Positions 1 to 7,100 are shown, counted from the first letter of the stretch. The stretch: 15,652 nucleotides of DNA from Patescibacteria group bacterium (GCA_018827845.1 JAHJXC010000060.1:1-15652), one strand, 5' to 3'. Numbers and translations: made by a program. The notes: generated from the sequence alone by a model not told the origin.

Positions 1-1
1 A

Positions 2-721
2 AGCGCAGGCCAAGGATATGCAGGCAGGATCAGCAAACGAGGGGCTGGGTATGCTGCGGAAAAAGCGCTTGATGAAAAAAGTTGGATTAACAAAAAGACT
101 GGCGGAAGAATTTCTAAGGCCGCCGGTCTTCCTATTGTTGGGCGCGGCTTTGCCAAAGTATCTTCTTGGGGACAGCAGGAAAAAGTAAAAAAACAAAAAG
201 AATATGAAAAACAATATGGTTCACACAGCACCGCAGGATTACAGGCAGTATTAAAAGATCCTACAGTATCTGATGCCAGAAAAGCAGCAGCAAAAGGAGT
301 AATGGCAAAAAGACAGTCAGGGGAGAAAGAAAAGCAAGAGCTTGAAAGATTAGAGCGTCATTTGCCGACAATGGAAACTTTAGTGCCGGGATTGACACAA
401 AAAATTAAGAGTATTGACTCGGACATTGAAGATATCATAACTGATGTTACGGCTGCTGAATATAAATTGGCAGAGGCGGTAAAAAGCGGCGATACAATGG
501 CAATAAATTTAGCAAAAGGCGAATTAAATGTCGCTAAAAAACGAAAGGCGCAAAAACTTATAGAAAAGCAAAGGGCGACTGAATCTCTCAGTAAGATAGA
601 GAAATACGGAGAGAGGAAAGAAAAATTAGAAGAAAGAAAAGAGAGAAAAGGTGAAACAGCCGGACTTCAGGCAAGCATCAGCGGCATAAAGACGGGCGGA
701 GGAGGGAAACCCACGCCATAA
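2..721 (+). CDS. C-terminal part of a probable VirB6/TrbL-like type IV secretion membrane protein (5' end outside window)
   Basis: The reading frame is open from base 2 with no stop, so this is the last 239 codons of a longer gene; the ATG at 302 is internal. The visible part has no membrane segment. It starts Gly/Ala/Arg-rich (about residues 1-70), then becomes a very basic and acidic, Lys/Glu-rich helical and probably coiled-coil tail (about 95-225), and ends in a Gly/Pro-rich tip. The hexapeptide TAGLQA occurs twice (about 81 and 221). The VirB6/TrbL call is inference. It rests on position just before a PrgI-VirB4 cluster and on the basic, glycine-rich cytosolic tail that such proteins often carry in Patescibacteria. 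The membrane part that would prove it lies outside the window. An unrelated coiled-coil protein remains possible. Confidence 0.5.
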   Translation, partial: SAGQGYAGRISKRGAGYAAEKALDEKSWINKKTGGRISKAAGLPIVGRGFAKVSSWGQQEKVKKQKEYEKQYGSHSTAGLQAVLKDPTVSDARKAAAKGVMAKRQSGEKEKQELERLERHLPTMETLVPGLTQKIKSIDSDIEDIITDVTAAEYKLAEAVKSGDTMAINLAKGELNVAKKRKAQKLIEKQRATESLSKIEKYGERKEKLEERKERKGETAGLQASISGIKTGGGGKPTP

Positions 722-739
722 TTTAACAATAAAAATCAT

Positions 740-772
740 ATGGAAAATTTTACAGATGAACAAATAATTTGA
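740..772 (+). pseudogene. vestigial 5' copy of the 1414 gene (10 codons, then stop)
   Basis: ATG at 740 opens a 10-codon frame, MENFTDEQII, ended by TGA. The real gene at 1414 begins MEYTDEQILEM. The two starts share a 15-nt identical stretch (752-766 and 1423-1437). The TGA lies inside the TTGACA -35 box of the next promoter. This looks like a duplicated and decayed gene start left on the far side of the toxin-antitoxin pair. It could instead be a short leader peptide or a chance similarity. Confidence 0.4.
752..766 (+). repeat. 15-nt direct repeat, left copy
   Basis: ACAGATGAACAAATA is identical to 1423-1437. The two copies flank the toxin-antitoxin pair, 671 nt apart, and both lie near the start of the same reading frame. 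Confidence 0.6.
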
Positions 773-796
773 CAAAAGTTTTTAAAGGATTATTAT
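769..796 (+). promoter_or_regulatory. promoter of the toxin-antitoxin pair
   Basis: A perfect -35 box TTGACA (769-774) and -10 box TATTAT (791-796, 5 of 6 consensus) are separated by 16 nt. The antitoxin ATG follows 44 nt after the -10 box. The match is seen in sequence; activity is inferred. Confidence 0.65.
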
Positions 797-814
797 GAAA
801 TAAAGGTTGAATTC

Positions 815-836
815 ATTAATGTTAATTAAGATTAAT
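815..836 (+). promoter_or_regulatory. palindromic operator candidate for toxin-antitoxin autoregulation
   Basis: This 22-nt AT-rich block is centred on TTAATTAA (822-829) with ATTAAT on both sides. It is symmetric except for one pair of positions. It lies between the predicted transcription start and the antitoxin ATG, 4 nt before that ATG. Phd/YefM antitoxins usually repress their own operon through palindromes near the promoter, so this is the best operator candidate. AT-rich DNA makes such palindromes cheap by chance. Confidence 0.4.
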
Positions 837-840
837 CAAT

Positions 841-1101
841 ATGATTACCACTATCCCCATTACAAAAGCAAGAATTAATCTTGGAAATATTGTCAAAAGA
901 GCAAGATTAAAGAAAGAATATTTTATTCTGGAAAAAGACGGCTACCCCATTGCCGGCCTTATGGATATTGACGAATTTGAGGATTATCTTGATGTCCGAA
1001 ATCTGGCCGTCAAGGAGCAAATTAAAAAATCATACGCGGAGTATAAAACAGGCAGAGCTAAACCGGTTGAAAAATTATTAAAAGCGCTTAAAAAGAAATA
1101 G
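841..1101 (+). CDS. Phd/YefM-family antitoxin
   Basis: This 86-aa protein begins MITTIPITKARINLG and continues with EYFILEKDGYPIAGLMDIDEFE. That is the Phd/YefM pattern: a Thr/Ser-x-x-x-Ala-Arg-x-x-Leu-Gly dimerisation and DNA-binding start, a strand-turn-strand with a Gly-x-Pro-x-Ala core, and a helix starting at the Asp/Glu-rich stretch. The Lys-rich C-terminal tail (about 55-86) would be the part that wraps the toxin. The protein would neutralise the RelE-type toxin encoded 4 nt downstream and repress the shared promoter at 769-796. The length is normal for the family. No clear Shine-Dalgarno sequence precedes the ATG. Family assignment is confident; the target toxin is inferred from adjacency. 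Confidence 0.85.
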   Translation: MITTIPITKARINLGNIVKRARLKKEYFILEKDGYPIAGLMDIDEFEDYLDVRNLAVKEQIKKSYAEYKTGRAKPVEKLLKALKKK

Positions 1102-1105
1102 ATTT

Positions 1106-1393
1106 ATGAGCAGTGGCTTTAGGGTTTTTACCACCCCCGCTTTTGACAGAGAATTAAAAAAGTTCTTCAAAAAAGATAAAACCATTGTTGCAATTTTTGA
1201 AATCGTCGCAGAAATTTTACGCAATGACCCAATCAATAAAAGCAAAAGATATGAGATAAAAAAATTAATCGATGTTAAACAAAGAGAAGGCCAATGGAGA
1301 ATACGTCAGAGAAATTATCGCGTTCGTTACGATATTTTTGGGAACAAGGTAGTCCTTCAGTCTATTCGAGACCGCAGAGATTCTTATAAATAA
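1106..1393 (+). CDS. RelE/ParE-superfamily toxin
   Basis: This 95-aa protein has the RelE layout. The N-terminal strand FRVFTTPAFDRELKKF is followed by two helices (about 15-60). The C-terminal sheet carries the typical WRIR, YRVRYDI and RDRRDSYK blocks. Family members are mostly ribosome-dependent mRNA endonucleases (RelE/YoeB) or gyrase poisons (ParE). The run of basic residues and the terminal Arg-Arg-Asp-x-Tyr favour a RelE-like nuclease, but the substrate cannot be settled from sequence. The gene lies 4 nt after the antitoxin and is clearly co-transcribed with it. The pair interrupts an otherwise tight secretion cluster, which suggests a later insertion. Confidence 0.85.
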   Translation: MSSGFRVFTTPAFDRELKKFFKKDKTIVAIFEIVAEILRNDPINKSKRYEIKKLIDVKQREGQWRIRQRNYRVRYDIFGNKVVLQSIRDRRDSYK

Positions 1394-1396
1394 TAT

Positions 1397-1407
1397 TATA
1401 ATATAAT
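1397..1407 (+). promoter_or_regulatory. two overlapping -10 boxes giving a near-leaderless start for the 1414 gene
   Basis: TATAAT occurs twice, at 1397-1402 and 1402-1407. The second box ends 6 nt before the ATG at 1414, so transcription from it would begin at or next to the start codon. No good -35 box is seen at 16-18 nt. The boxes could be chance in an AT-rich spacer. Confidence 0.4.
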
Positions 1408-1413
1408 CCAAAT

Positions 1414-1977
1414 ATGGAATACACAGATGAACAAATATTAGAAATGTATAAAAAACTTCCGGAAGATCTTAGGAATGCGATTTTCAGCGTGGAAATGACG
1501 GGAGCTGTTAAAGGCATTGGTGAAAAATATCAATTGCCAATTGATAAAATTGGCGCGCTCGGGAACGAAACCGGAATGGTTATGTTGGGTGTAACGCATT
1601 CACGGGATTTCATTGTTAATCTTGGCAACCGGCTTAATGTTGACAAAGAAACAGCGCGCAAGATTGCTGACGAGATAAACACCCAGATTTTTTCAAAAGT
1701 AAGGGAATCGCTTAAGAAAATACACGGAGGAGAGGAAGCTCCGACGCTCCGACCTGAAGCGTCGGAGGTCGGAGTCCCGACCCCTGCAGGCGTCGGGAAA
1801 GACGAAATTTTAAAAGAAATTGAAGCAGAAGAGGTCCCGGAAATTTTGCAAGGAATGCATGAGCCAACTAAGCCTGAATCATCTTTTGAATTAAAAACCA
1901 AAGAGGATATTTTCCGAATGCCGCCGGAAGAAAGCAAATACCCTCACGGAGATCCCTATCGCGAACCAACTGAATAA
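1414..1977 (+). CDS. uncharacterised protein of the secretion cluster, with an in-frame palindromic repeat
   Basis: I do not recognise this 187-aa family. Residues 1-106 look like a compact, mostly helical soluble domain with no signal peptide or membrane segment, starting MEYTDEQILEMYKKLPEDL. Residues about 109-129 (APTLRPEASEVGVPTPAGVG) are encoded by GC-rich inverted repeats at 1735-1798 and look like an inserted repeat rather than conserved protein. The remainder is a Glu/Pro-rich, probably disordered tail. The stop is followed after 2 nt by prgI, so the genes are co-transcribed, and a role in or around the secretion machine is inferred from this alone. A decayed copy of its first codons lies at 740. 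No Shine-Dalgarno sequence is seen; a -10 box ends 6 nt before the ATG. Confidence 0.6.
   Translation: MEYTDEQILEMYKKLPEDLRNAIFSVEMTGAVKGIGEKYQLPIDKIGALGNETGMVMLGVTHSRDFIVNLGNRLNVDKETARKIADEINTQIFSKVRESLKKIHGGEEAPTLRPEASEVGVPTPAGVGKDEILKEIEAEEVPEILQGMHEPTKPESSFELKTKEDIFRMPPEESKYPHGDPYREPTE
1423..1437 (+). repeat. 15-nt direct repeat, right copy
   Basis: Identical to 752-766. It lies in codons 4-8 of the 1414 gene, on the far side of the toxin-antitoxin pair. Confidence 0.6.
1735..1798 (+). repeat. compound GC-rich palindromic repeat inside a coding region
   Basis: Three inverted repeats are packed together. CTCCGACGCT (1739-1748) pairs perfectly with AGCGTCGGAG (1758-1767). CTCCGACC (1747-1754) pairs with GGTCGGAG (1767-1774) as an alternative hairpin. 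TCCCGAC (1775-1781) pairs with GTCGGGA (1792-1798). The first 15 nt also occur, inverted, inside nusA at 12760-12774. The block is far more GC-rich than its surroundings and stays in frame. Confidence 0.75.
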
Positions 1978-1979
1978 TT

Positions 1980-2393
1980 ATGAGATTCCAGGTTCCACAA
2001 TTTATAGAGGTTGAAAGCAAAATTTTTGGGCCATTGACGCTCAAACAGTTTATCTTTTTGGCAGGCGGAGGAGGCATTATTTTTATCCTCTACGCCATTC
2101 TGCCTTTCTGGCTGATGATAATTTTCGGAATTCCGTTCGGCATTCTTGCTTTTGCCCTGGCTTTTTACAAAGTGAATGAACAGCCATTTATTAAAGTCAT
2201 GGAAAGCGCTTTCAATTTTCTGCTCTCCGCAAAAATATATGTGTGGAAAAAAACTCCGCCAGAGAAAAAGATTGTTAAAGAGATAAAAAAAGAGGCTGCC
2301 AAAGGCGAGGAAGAAATTTATGTTCCCAAACTGACAGAGAGCAAATTAAAAGACCTTGCCTGGAGTTTAAACATTAAAGAAAAAATAAAGTAA
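1980..2393 (+). CDS. prgI: PrgI-family membrane protein, VirB3-like
   Basis: This 137-aa protein starts MRFQVPQFIEVESKIFGPLT, the usual PrgI opening. Two membrane segments follow (about 23-43 and 45-66), separated by a short turn, and then a cytosolic Lys/Glu-rich tail (about 85-137). PrgI proteins take the place of VirB3 in Gram-positive and Patescibacteria type IV secretion and conjugation systems, where they sit in the membrane beside the VirB4 ATPase. The gene starts 2 nt after the previous stop and ends 1 nt before the next ATG, so the chain is probably translated by coupling. No Shine-Dalgarno sequence is visible. Confidence 0.85.
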   Translation: MRFQVPQFIEVESKIFGPLTLKQFIFLAGGGGIIFILYAILPFWLMIIFGIPFGILAFALAFYKVNEQPFIKVMESAFNFLLSAKIYVWKKTPPEKKIVKEIKKEAAKGEEEIYVPKLTESKLKDLAWSLNIKEKIK

Positions 2394-2394
2394 T

Positions 2395-3060
2395 ATGGTT
2401 CAGCCCAAATCAACACAAAGTTTTGTCCCCATAAAAGAAATTAGAGACGGCGTCATGATTTTAAAAGACGGCTCCATGAGAATGATTTTAATGGCCTCCT
2501 CTTTAAACTTTGCCTTAAAGTCAGAAGACGAGCAGAATGCCATCATTCTCCAGTACCAGAATTTTCTGAACTCTCTTGATTTTCCCATTCAAATTTTTAT
2601 TGAGTCAAGAAAGCTGGATATTGTTCCCTACCTCGGCTTGCTTGAAGACGCAGAAAAAGAGCAGCCAAACGATCTTTTGAGAATTCAAGTCAGGGAATAT
2701 ATGGAATTTATAAAAAACTTTGTTAAGACAACCAACATCGTTACAAAAACTTTTTACATTGCCATTCCTTATAACCCGCCTGGTTTGCAGATAAAAGGGG
2801 ATAATCCTGTTTCAGAAATTTTTGGAGCCCTGCACAAAAGCAAAAAAACAGAATCAGAACAGAAAAATATTGAATTTGAAGAGGTAAAAGTCCAGTTGCA
2901 ACAGAGAGCCGGCGTGGTCCAGGACGGCTTGTCAAGAATAGGCATTCGGGCGGTCTTTCTTAACACCGAAGAACTGATAGAGCTTTATTATAAATTATTT
3001 AATCCTGGGGAAACAGAAAGCGGCCTTGTGGCAAGCCAGGTGTCAATAAGCAAAACATAA
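2395..3060 (+). CDS. TraC/VirB4 N-terminal-domain-like protein
   Basis: This 221-aa soluble protein has no P-loop. Residues about 8-80 (PIKEIRDGVMILKDGSM, then a strand ending FIESRKLDI) resemble the N-terminal domain found before the ATPase in TraC/VirB4 proteins. Residues about 100-200 continue with a helix-strand pattern and end VFLNTEELIELYYKLFNP, a motif also usual in that domain. In Patescibacteria such a stand-alone protein is commonly found between PrgI and VirB4. It probably assists VirB4 at the membrane base of the channel. The gene lies 1 nt after prgI and 6 nt before virB4. The assignment rests on motif resemblance and context. Confidence 0.7.
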   Translation: MVQPKSTQSFVPIKEIRDGVMILKDGSMRMILMASSLNFALKSEDEQNAIILQYQNFLNSLDFPIQIFIESRKLDIVPYLGLLEDAEKEQPNDLLRIQVREYMEFIKNFVKTTNIVTKTFYIAIPYNPPGLQIKGDNPVSEIFGALHKSKKTESEQKNIEFEEVKVQLQQRAGVVQDGLSRIGIRAVFLNTEELIELYYKLFNPGETESGLVASQVSISKT

Positions 3061-3066
3061 ATTAAT

Positions 3067-4884
3067 ATGGCATTAGCGGATTTTTTTAAAATTAAAAAAA
3101 GGCAGGAGGAAGAAATAGTCCCGATTATTCCGGAAGAAATTTATTCTACCGGCGTTCTTCAGCTGCAGGATATAATCGCCCCATCCGCCCTAGAGATTAA
3201 TTCAAACCACATCAAAATCGGCGAAAAGGTGGCGCGGACAATTTTTGTCATGTCCTACCCGCGTTTTCTGGCAACAGACTGGTTTTCGCCCGTAATCAAT
3301 CTTGATAAAATTTTTGACATTTCTATTTTCATTCATCCTGTTGAGACAGGCGCGGTTTTGAGGCAGCTGCAGAAAAAGGTGGCAGAAGTCCAGTCCCAGA
3401 TCCATATGCGCGAGGAAAAAGGGCTGGTTAGGGATCCGGTTTTGGACACCGCACATCAGGACCTTGAAGATTTAAGAGACAAGCTTCAGCAGGCGCAGGA
3501 AAAACTTTTTTCAATTGGCATTTATATAATGGTTTATGCGGATAATGTGGAGGAACTCAATAAAACAGAAACAGAGATTAAATCAATTCTTGAATCAAAA
3601 CTGGTTTATGTAAGGCCGACCTTGTTCCGGCAATTGGAAGGATTGAACTCAATTTTTCCTTTTGGCACTGATAAACTGGATATTAACAGCAAAATGAATT
3701 CCTCTCCGGCTTCCAGCATCTTTCCTTTTGTTTCCTTTGATCTTTCTTCTGACAGAGGCATTCTTTACGGCATTAACAGGCATAACAACAGTCTAGTTTT
3801 GTTTGACCGTTTTTCTCTTGAAAACTATAACTCTGTGATTTTTGCCAAAGCCGGCGCTGGAAAATCATACAGCACCAAATTAGAGATTTTGCGCACCTTA
3901 ATGTTTGATACCGAGGTAATAGTGATTGATCCTGAGCGCGAATACGAGCATCTGGCAGAGGCGATTGACGGAAGATATTTCAATATTTCTCTTACCTCAA
4001 AGCACCATATTAATCCATTTGATCTTCCGCCAATTGGAGAAGATGAGTCGCCAGCAGATGTTCTGCGTTCCAATATTATAAACTTGGTCGGCTTGTTTCG
4101 GCTTATGCTTGGCGGGCTCAATCCGGAAGAAGACTCCATTATGGACAGAGCCATCAGTGAAACCTATGCCTCAAGGGATATTACTCCTGATAATGATTTT
4201 TCCAATATCTCTCCGCCAACTCTTTCTGATTTGGAATTAGTCTTGGCTGGGATGCAGGGCGGGGAATCTTTGGCTCAGCGCCTTAGCAAGTATACCAGAG
4301 GAACCTGGGCCGGATTTTTAAACCAGCTGACCAATGTGGATATCAACAGAAAATTCGTAGTCTTTTCTGTAAGAGATATGGAAGAGGAACTCAGGCCTGT
4401 GGCCATGTATATCATCACGCATTATATCTGGAATGCCATAAGAAAAAACATAAAAAAGAGACTGCTGGTGGTGGATGAGGCCTGGTGGATGATGAAATCA
4501 GAGGACACCGCCTCTTTCTTGTTCAGTATTGCCAAGCGCTGCAGAAAATATTTTCTCGGGCTGGCCACCATTACCCAGAATGTTGAGGATTTTCTTGGTT
4601 CGCCTTATGGCGTGCCAATTATTACCAACTCCTCCATTCAGATTTTGTTAAAACAATCGCCTGCTTCCATTGATGTGGTGCAAAAAACATTTAATCTGAC
4701 AGACGAAGAAAAGTTTTTGCTTCTGGAATCAGATGTTGGAGAGGGTATTTTCTTTGCAGGATTAAAACATGTGGCAATAAAAATTCTGGCTTCTTATACT
4801 GAGGACCAGATTATTACTTCTGATCCTGCCCAACTTATGGCAATTAAAAAAGCAAAAGAAGAATTCGCACAAGCAAATGAATGA
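3067..4884 (+). CDS. virB4: VirB4-family type IV secretion ATPase
   Basis: This 605-aa protein has an N-terminal CagE/TrbE/VirB4-type domain (about 25-235) with a helical, coiled-coil-like stretch (about 95-150). A RecA-like motor domain follows. Walker A is AKAGAGKS at residues 260-267. Walker B is LLVVDEAW at 466-473, with D470 and E471 for metal binding and catalysis. VirB4 proteins power substrate transfer and pilus assembly at the inner face of the membrane. The length is somewhat short of the usual 700-850 because part of the N-terminal region is represented by the separate 221-aa protein upstream. The stop overlaps the start of the next gene by 8 nt. All key motor residues are present, so the protein should be active. 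Confidence 0.93.
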   Translation: MALADFFKIKKRQEEEIVPIIPEEIYSTGVLQLQDIIAPSALEINSNHIKIGEKVARTIFVMSYPRFLATDWFSPVINLDKIFDISIFIHPVETGAVLRQLQKKVAEVQSQIHMREEKGLVRDPVLDTAHQDLEDLRDKLQQAQEKLFSIGIYIMVYADNVEELNKTETEIKSILESKLVYVRPTLFRQLEGLNSIFPFGTDKLDINSKMNSSPASSIFPFVSFDLSSDRGILYGINRHNNSLVLFDRFSLENYNSVIFAKAGAGKSYSTKLEILRTLMFDTEVIVIDPEREYEHLAEAIDGRYFNISLTSKHHINPFDLPPIGEDESPADVLRSNIINLVGLFRLMLGGLNPEEDSIMDRAISETYASRDITPDNDFSNISPPTLSDLELVLAGMQGGESLAQRLSKYTRGTWAGFLNQLTNVDINRKFVVFSVRDMEEELRPVAMYIITHYIWNAIRKNIKKRLLVVDEAWWMMKSEDTASFLFSIAKRCRKYFLGLATITQNVEDFLGSPYGVPIITNSSIQILLKQSPASIDVVQKTFNLTDEEKFLLLESDVGEGIFFAGLKHVAIKILASYTEDQIITSDPAQLMAIKKAKEEFAQANE

Positions 4885-5251
4885 TGTAAATACAATTGAA
4901 GACGAGAGATTGGCGATGTTAAATCAGGCCAGAAAAGCCATTGTTGCTAGTCCAATTGCTAAAGCGGGGTTAGTTTTTTCTTTTGGCAAAAAAGTTTCAA
5001 ATCACTGGCTTATTTTAATGGCTGCTGTAATTTTTGACATTCTGGCTCTCATTCCTTTTATTAGCGTTGTTTTTAATTTGCTTTTTGGCTTGGTTTTGTT
5101 TTTGTATTTTGGACCCAAAAGCAAGGGTGGCTCAGAATTTACAAGAATAGTCCTGCCAATAGGCATTGGCAGTATTTTTGATTTTTTTCTCAGTGTTTTG
5201 CCGGTCAACATTGCCGCAGCCCTTATTAGAATAGCCCTTAATGATAAGTAG
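4877..5251 (+). CDS. small multi-pass membrane protein of the secretion cluster
   Basis: I do not recognise this 124-aa family. A soluble N-terminus (1-36) is followed by about three hydrophobic segments, roughly 38-57, 58-77 and 90-120. The positively charged loop FGPKSKGGSEFTR lies between the second and third. The ATG lies inside the last codons of virB4 (8-nt overlap), so translation is almost certainly coupled. Tight linkage to the ATPase suggests a channel or accessory membrane component. This is inference; the sequence gives no specific function. Confidence 0.6.
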   Translation: MNDVNTIEDERLAMLNQARKAIVASPIAKAGLVFSFGKKVSNHWLILMAAVIFDILALIPFISVVFNLLFGLVLFLYFGPKSKGGSEFTRIVLPIGIGSIFDFFLSVLPVNIAAALIRIALNDK

Positions 5252-5260
5252 TGTTATAAT
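5252..5260 (+). promoter_or_regulatory. extended -10 promoter before the exported-protein genes
   Basis: TGTTATAAT is a full extended -10 element (TGn plus perfect TATAAT at 5255-5260) in the short gap between the 4877 gene and the ATG at 5275. No good -35 box is seen, which extended -10 promoters can tolerate. The leader would be only about 8 nt, so the 5275-8312 genes could have their own transcript. Confidence 0.55.
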
Positions 5261-5274
5261 TTAAAAAGAGATTT

Positions 5275-6252
5275 ATGAAAAATAATGTTGCAAAAATTTT
5301 GATTTCAGTTGCGGTTTTGGGCATTTTGGCTTTGTTTCAGCAGGCATTGGCAATCGGAGAGGATTTTACTGTTGAACTTTCCCCTGAAGTTCCGGCACCG
5401 AACCAGACAGTGAGCGCGAAGATAATCAGTTACAGTTTTGATGTTGACCGCTCGGATATTTCCTGGATTGTTAATGGAGCAGTAAAATTGAGCGGAACAG
5501 GAAAAAGAAATTTCAGTTTTTCCGTGGGCGATATTGGCTCCAAAACCACTCTCAGTATTGTCATTATTACTAAAGACGGCTTAAAATTGGATAAGACCAT
5601 GACTTTTCAGCCAGCAGGGCTGGATATTTTGTGGGAAGCAGACACTTACACACCTGTTTCTTACAAAGCTAAAGCCATTCCTTCTTCTGAATCAATAATA
5701 AAGGTGAGTGCCTTTCCTGAATTTTATTCCAATGGAGAAAAAATTTCAGCCTCCCAGCTTATTTATGACTGGGAGATTAATTTTAAGAACAAACCGGATA
5801 TTTCAGGATTTGGCAAAAGGTCTTTTTCTTTTAGGTCTTCAGGAGTTTTTGGAGAAGACAGCGTTAAGGTGACTGTTTCCAGTTATAATAAAAACATTAT
5901 TGCTGAAAAAAAAATCAAGATAAAAATCGGAGAGCCGAAAATTATTTTTTACAAAGATAATCCTATGGAAGGCGTCAATTATAACAGCGCCTTAGGTAGC
6001 GAAATTGAATTAGGGGAAAATGAGATAAGCGTGAGAGCTGAGCCATACTTTTTTTCCAGTAAAAATTTAAACAGCCTTTCTTATCAATGGAAAATGAATA
6101 ATCAAAGCATGGAGCCTGGCGAGAAAAAGAATACAGCTGACTTCCGGGTAGATAGCGGCCCTGGCAGCGCTTTAATAAATCTAAGAATCCAGAATCCCAT
6201 AAATGTTCTGCAATTTACTGAAAAAAGCTTAAAGATTAATTTTGGAATATGA
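5275..6252 (+). CDS. exported protein with three Ig/PKD-like repeats
   Basis: This 325-aa protein has an N-terminal signal peptide with a hydrophobic core at about 8-21 and likely cleavage after QQALA (about 26). The mature part contains three repeats sharing a Trp-x-hydrophobic-Asn strand followed by a Gly/Lys-rich turn and an aromatic strand. Examples are SWIVNG with GTGKRNFSFS, YDWEIN with GFGKRSFSFR, and YQWKMN with a more diverged turn. The pattern fits Ig-like or PKD-like beta-sandwich domains used in surface structures. No membrane anchor is seen at the C-terminus. The stop overlaps the next start by 4 nt (ATGA), linking it to the pilin-peptidase gene. A cell-surface or pilus-associated role is inferred; the family is not recognised. 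Confidence 0.6.
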   Translation: MKNNVAKILISVAVLGILALFQQALAIGEDFTVELSPEVPAPNQTVSAKIISYSFDVDRSDISWIVNGAVKLSGTGKRNFSFSVGDIGSKTTLSIVIITKDGLKLDKTMTFQPAGLDILWEADTYTPVSYKAKAIPSSESIIKVSAFPEFYSNGEKISASQLIYDWEINFKNKPDISGFGKRSFSFRSSGVFGEDSVKVTVSSYNKNIIAEKKIKIKIGEPKIIFYKDNPMEGVNYNSALGSEIELGENEISVRAEPYFFSSKNLNSLSYQWKMNNQSMEPGEKKNTADFRVDSGPGSALINLRIQNPINVLQFTEKSLKINFGI

Positions 6253-7097
6253 AAAACGCAGGATTTAAAATATTTTTAGTTTTAGTTTGTTGTTTTGCGC
6301 TTTGCGCTTTAAGTTTTGAGATTGTTTCTGCTTACGAACTTTTGCAGCCCCTGCCGGAAGGCGCTGGAGAAATAGTGGAAACCGGCCTTTCAGATTATCT
6401 TACTTGGCTTTACAGGTTTGCCTTAGGCGCTGCCATATTTTTGGCAGTCTTAAAAATCGTTATTGGCGGAATATATATTATTGTGGGCGGAGCCAGTGAA
6501 ACAGCGCATAGCAAGGGCAGGGAAATGATTGAAATGGCGCTCTGGGGGCTTCTTTTGGCGGTCTCTGCCTGGCTTCTTCTTAATACAATTAATCCGGATT
6601 TTGTAACAGGCAAATTCGGAATCCCGCCTGCCACCATTGAAAGCAAACTCCCGCCAGCGACACCCACACCTCCTCCAACAGAATTTAATAATACTGTATC
6701 ACCTGAATTATCAGGTTTTATTAGTTGTATTAAAAACAGTGTGCCGGGGTTGATTATTACTTCAAGAACTGACGACAATATTGCCCTAGGTTTGTGTAAT
6801 CCTACAGATCCTAGTGAAAGTTTTAATGACCCAAATAATTGTCAGCACGCTAAAAACTCTTGTCATTATGGAGGCAGCAGTTCATCTTGCGTCAGTAAAG
6901 GTTCTTATGCCATAGATGTTAGCCCTTCTTCTTATGCCACAGTGGCTGGGGCGGCTGCTGGTTGCGGCGGAGTGTTAGGTAATTATTCCACTACAGCCAA
7001 GTGCAAGAATGAAGGAGATCATTATCATATTAGCATAGGGGCTTGGTACGGGTGTGGTTGTGATACTGGTATGGCTTCTTGTGCTAGTCAAAAATAA
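6249..7097 (+). CDS. VirB2-like pilin segment fused to a putative LAS/M15-type zinc peptidase domain
   Basis: In this 282-aa protein, residues 1-28 form a signal peptide ending IVSA. Two membrane helices follow (about 51-78 and 95-115), joined by a short polar loop (GGASETAHSKGRE), as in VirB2-type pilin precursors. A Pro/Thr-rich linker (about 125-145) leads to a Cys-rich domain (about 150-282, ten cysteines). This domain carries CHYGG with H206, SYAIDV with D223 and GDHYHISIG with H258 and H260. The His...Asp...His-x-His order matches the zinc site of LAS enzymes (D-Ala-D-Ala peptidases, lysostaphin-like). The His-Asp gap is 17 residues rather than the usual 7, so a loop is inserted or the resemblance is partial. 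It may open the peptidoglycan for the secretion machine. The gene overlaps the previous one by 4 nt. Confidence 0.6.
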   Translation: MKNAGFKIFLVLVCCFALCALSFEIVSAYELLQPLPEGAGEIVETGLSDYLTWLYRFALGAAIFLAVLKIVIGGIYIIVGGASETAHSKGREMIEMALWGLLLAVSAWLLLNTINPDFVTGKFGIPPATIESKLPPATPTPPPTEFNNTVSPELSGFISCIKNSVPGLIITSRTDDNIALGLCNPTDPSESFNDPNNCQHAKNSCHYGGSSSSCVSKGSYAIDVSPSSYATVAGAAAGCGGVLGNYSTTAKCKNEGDHYHISIGAWYGCGCDTGMASCASQK

Positions 7098-7100
7098 CAT

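Noticed and set aside
302..304. ATG at 302 as the start of a separate 139-aa gene
   Set aside because: The same frame is open back to base 2 with protein-like composition across the join, so this is an internal Met of a longer gene.
3202..4154. Opposite-strand reading frames inside virB4
   Set aside because: They mirror the codon pattern of virB4, have no ribosome binding site or recognisable domain, and virB4 is unambiguous.
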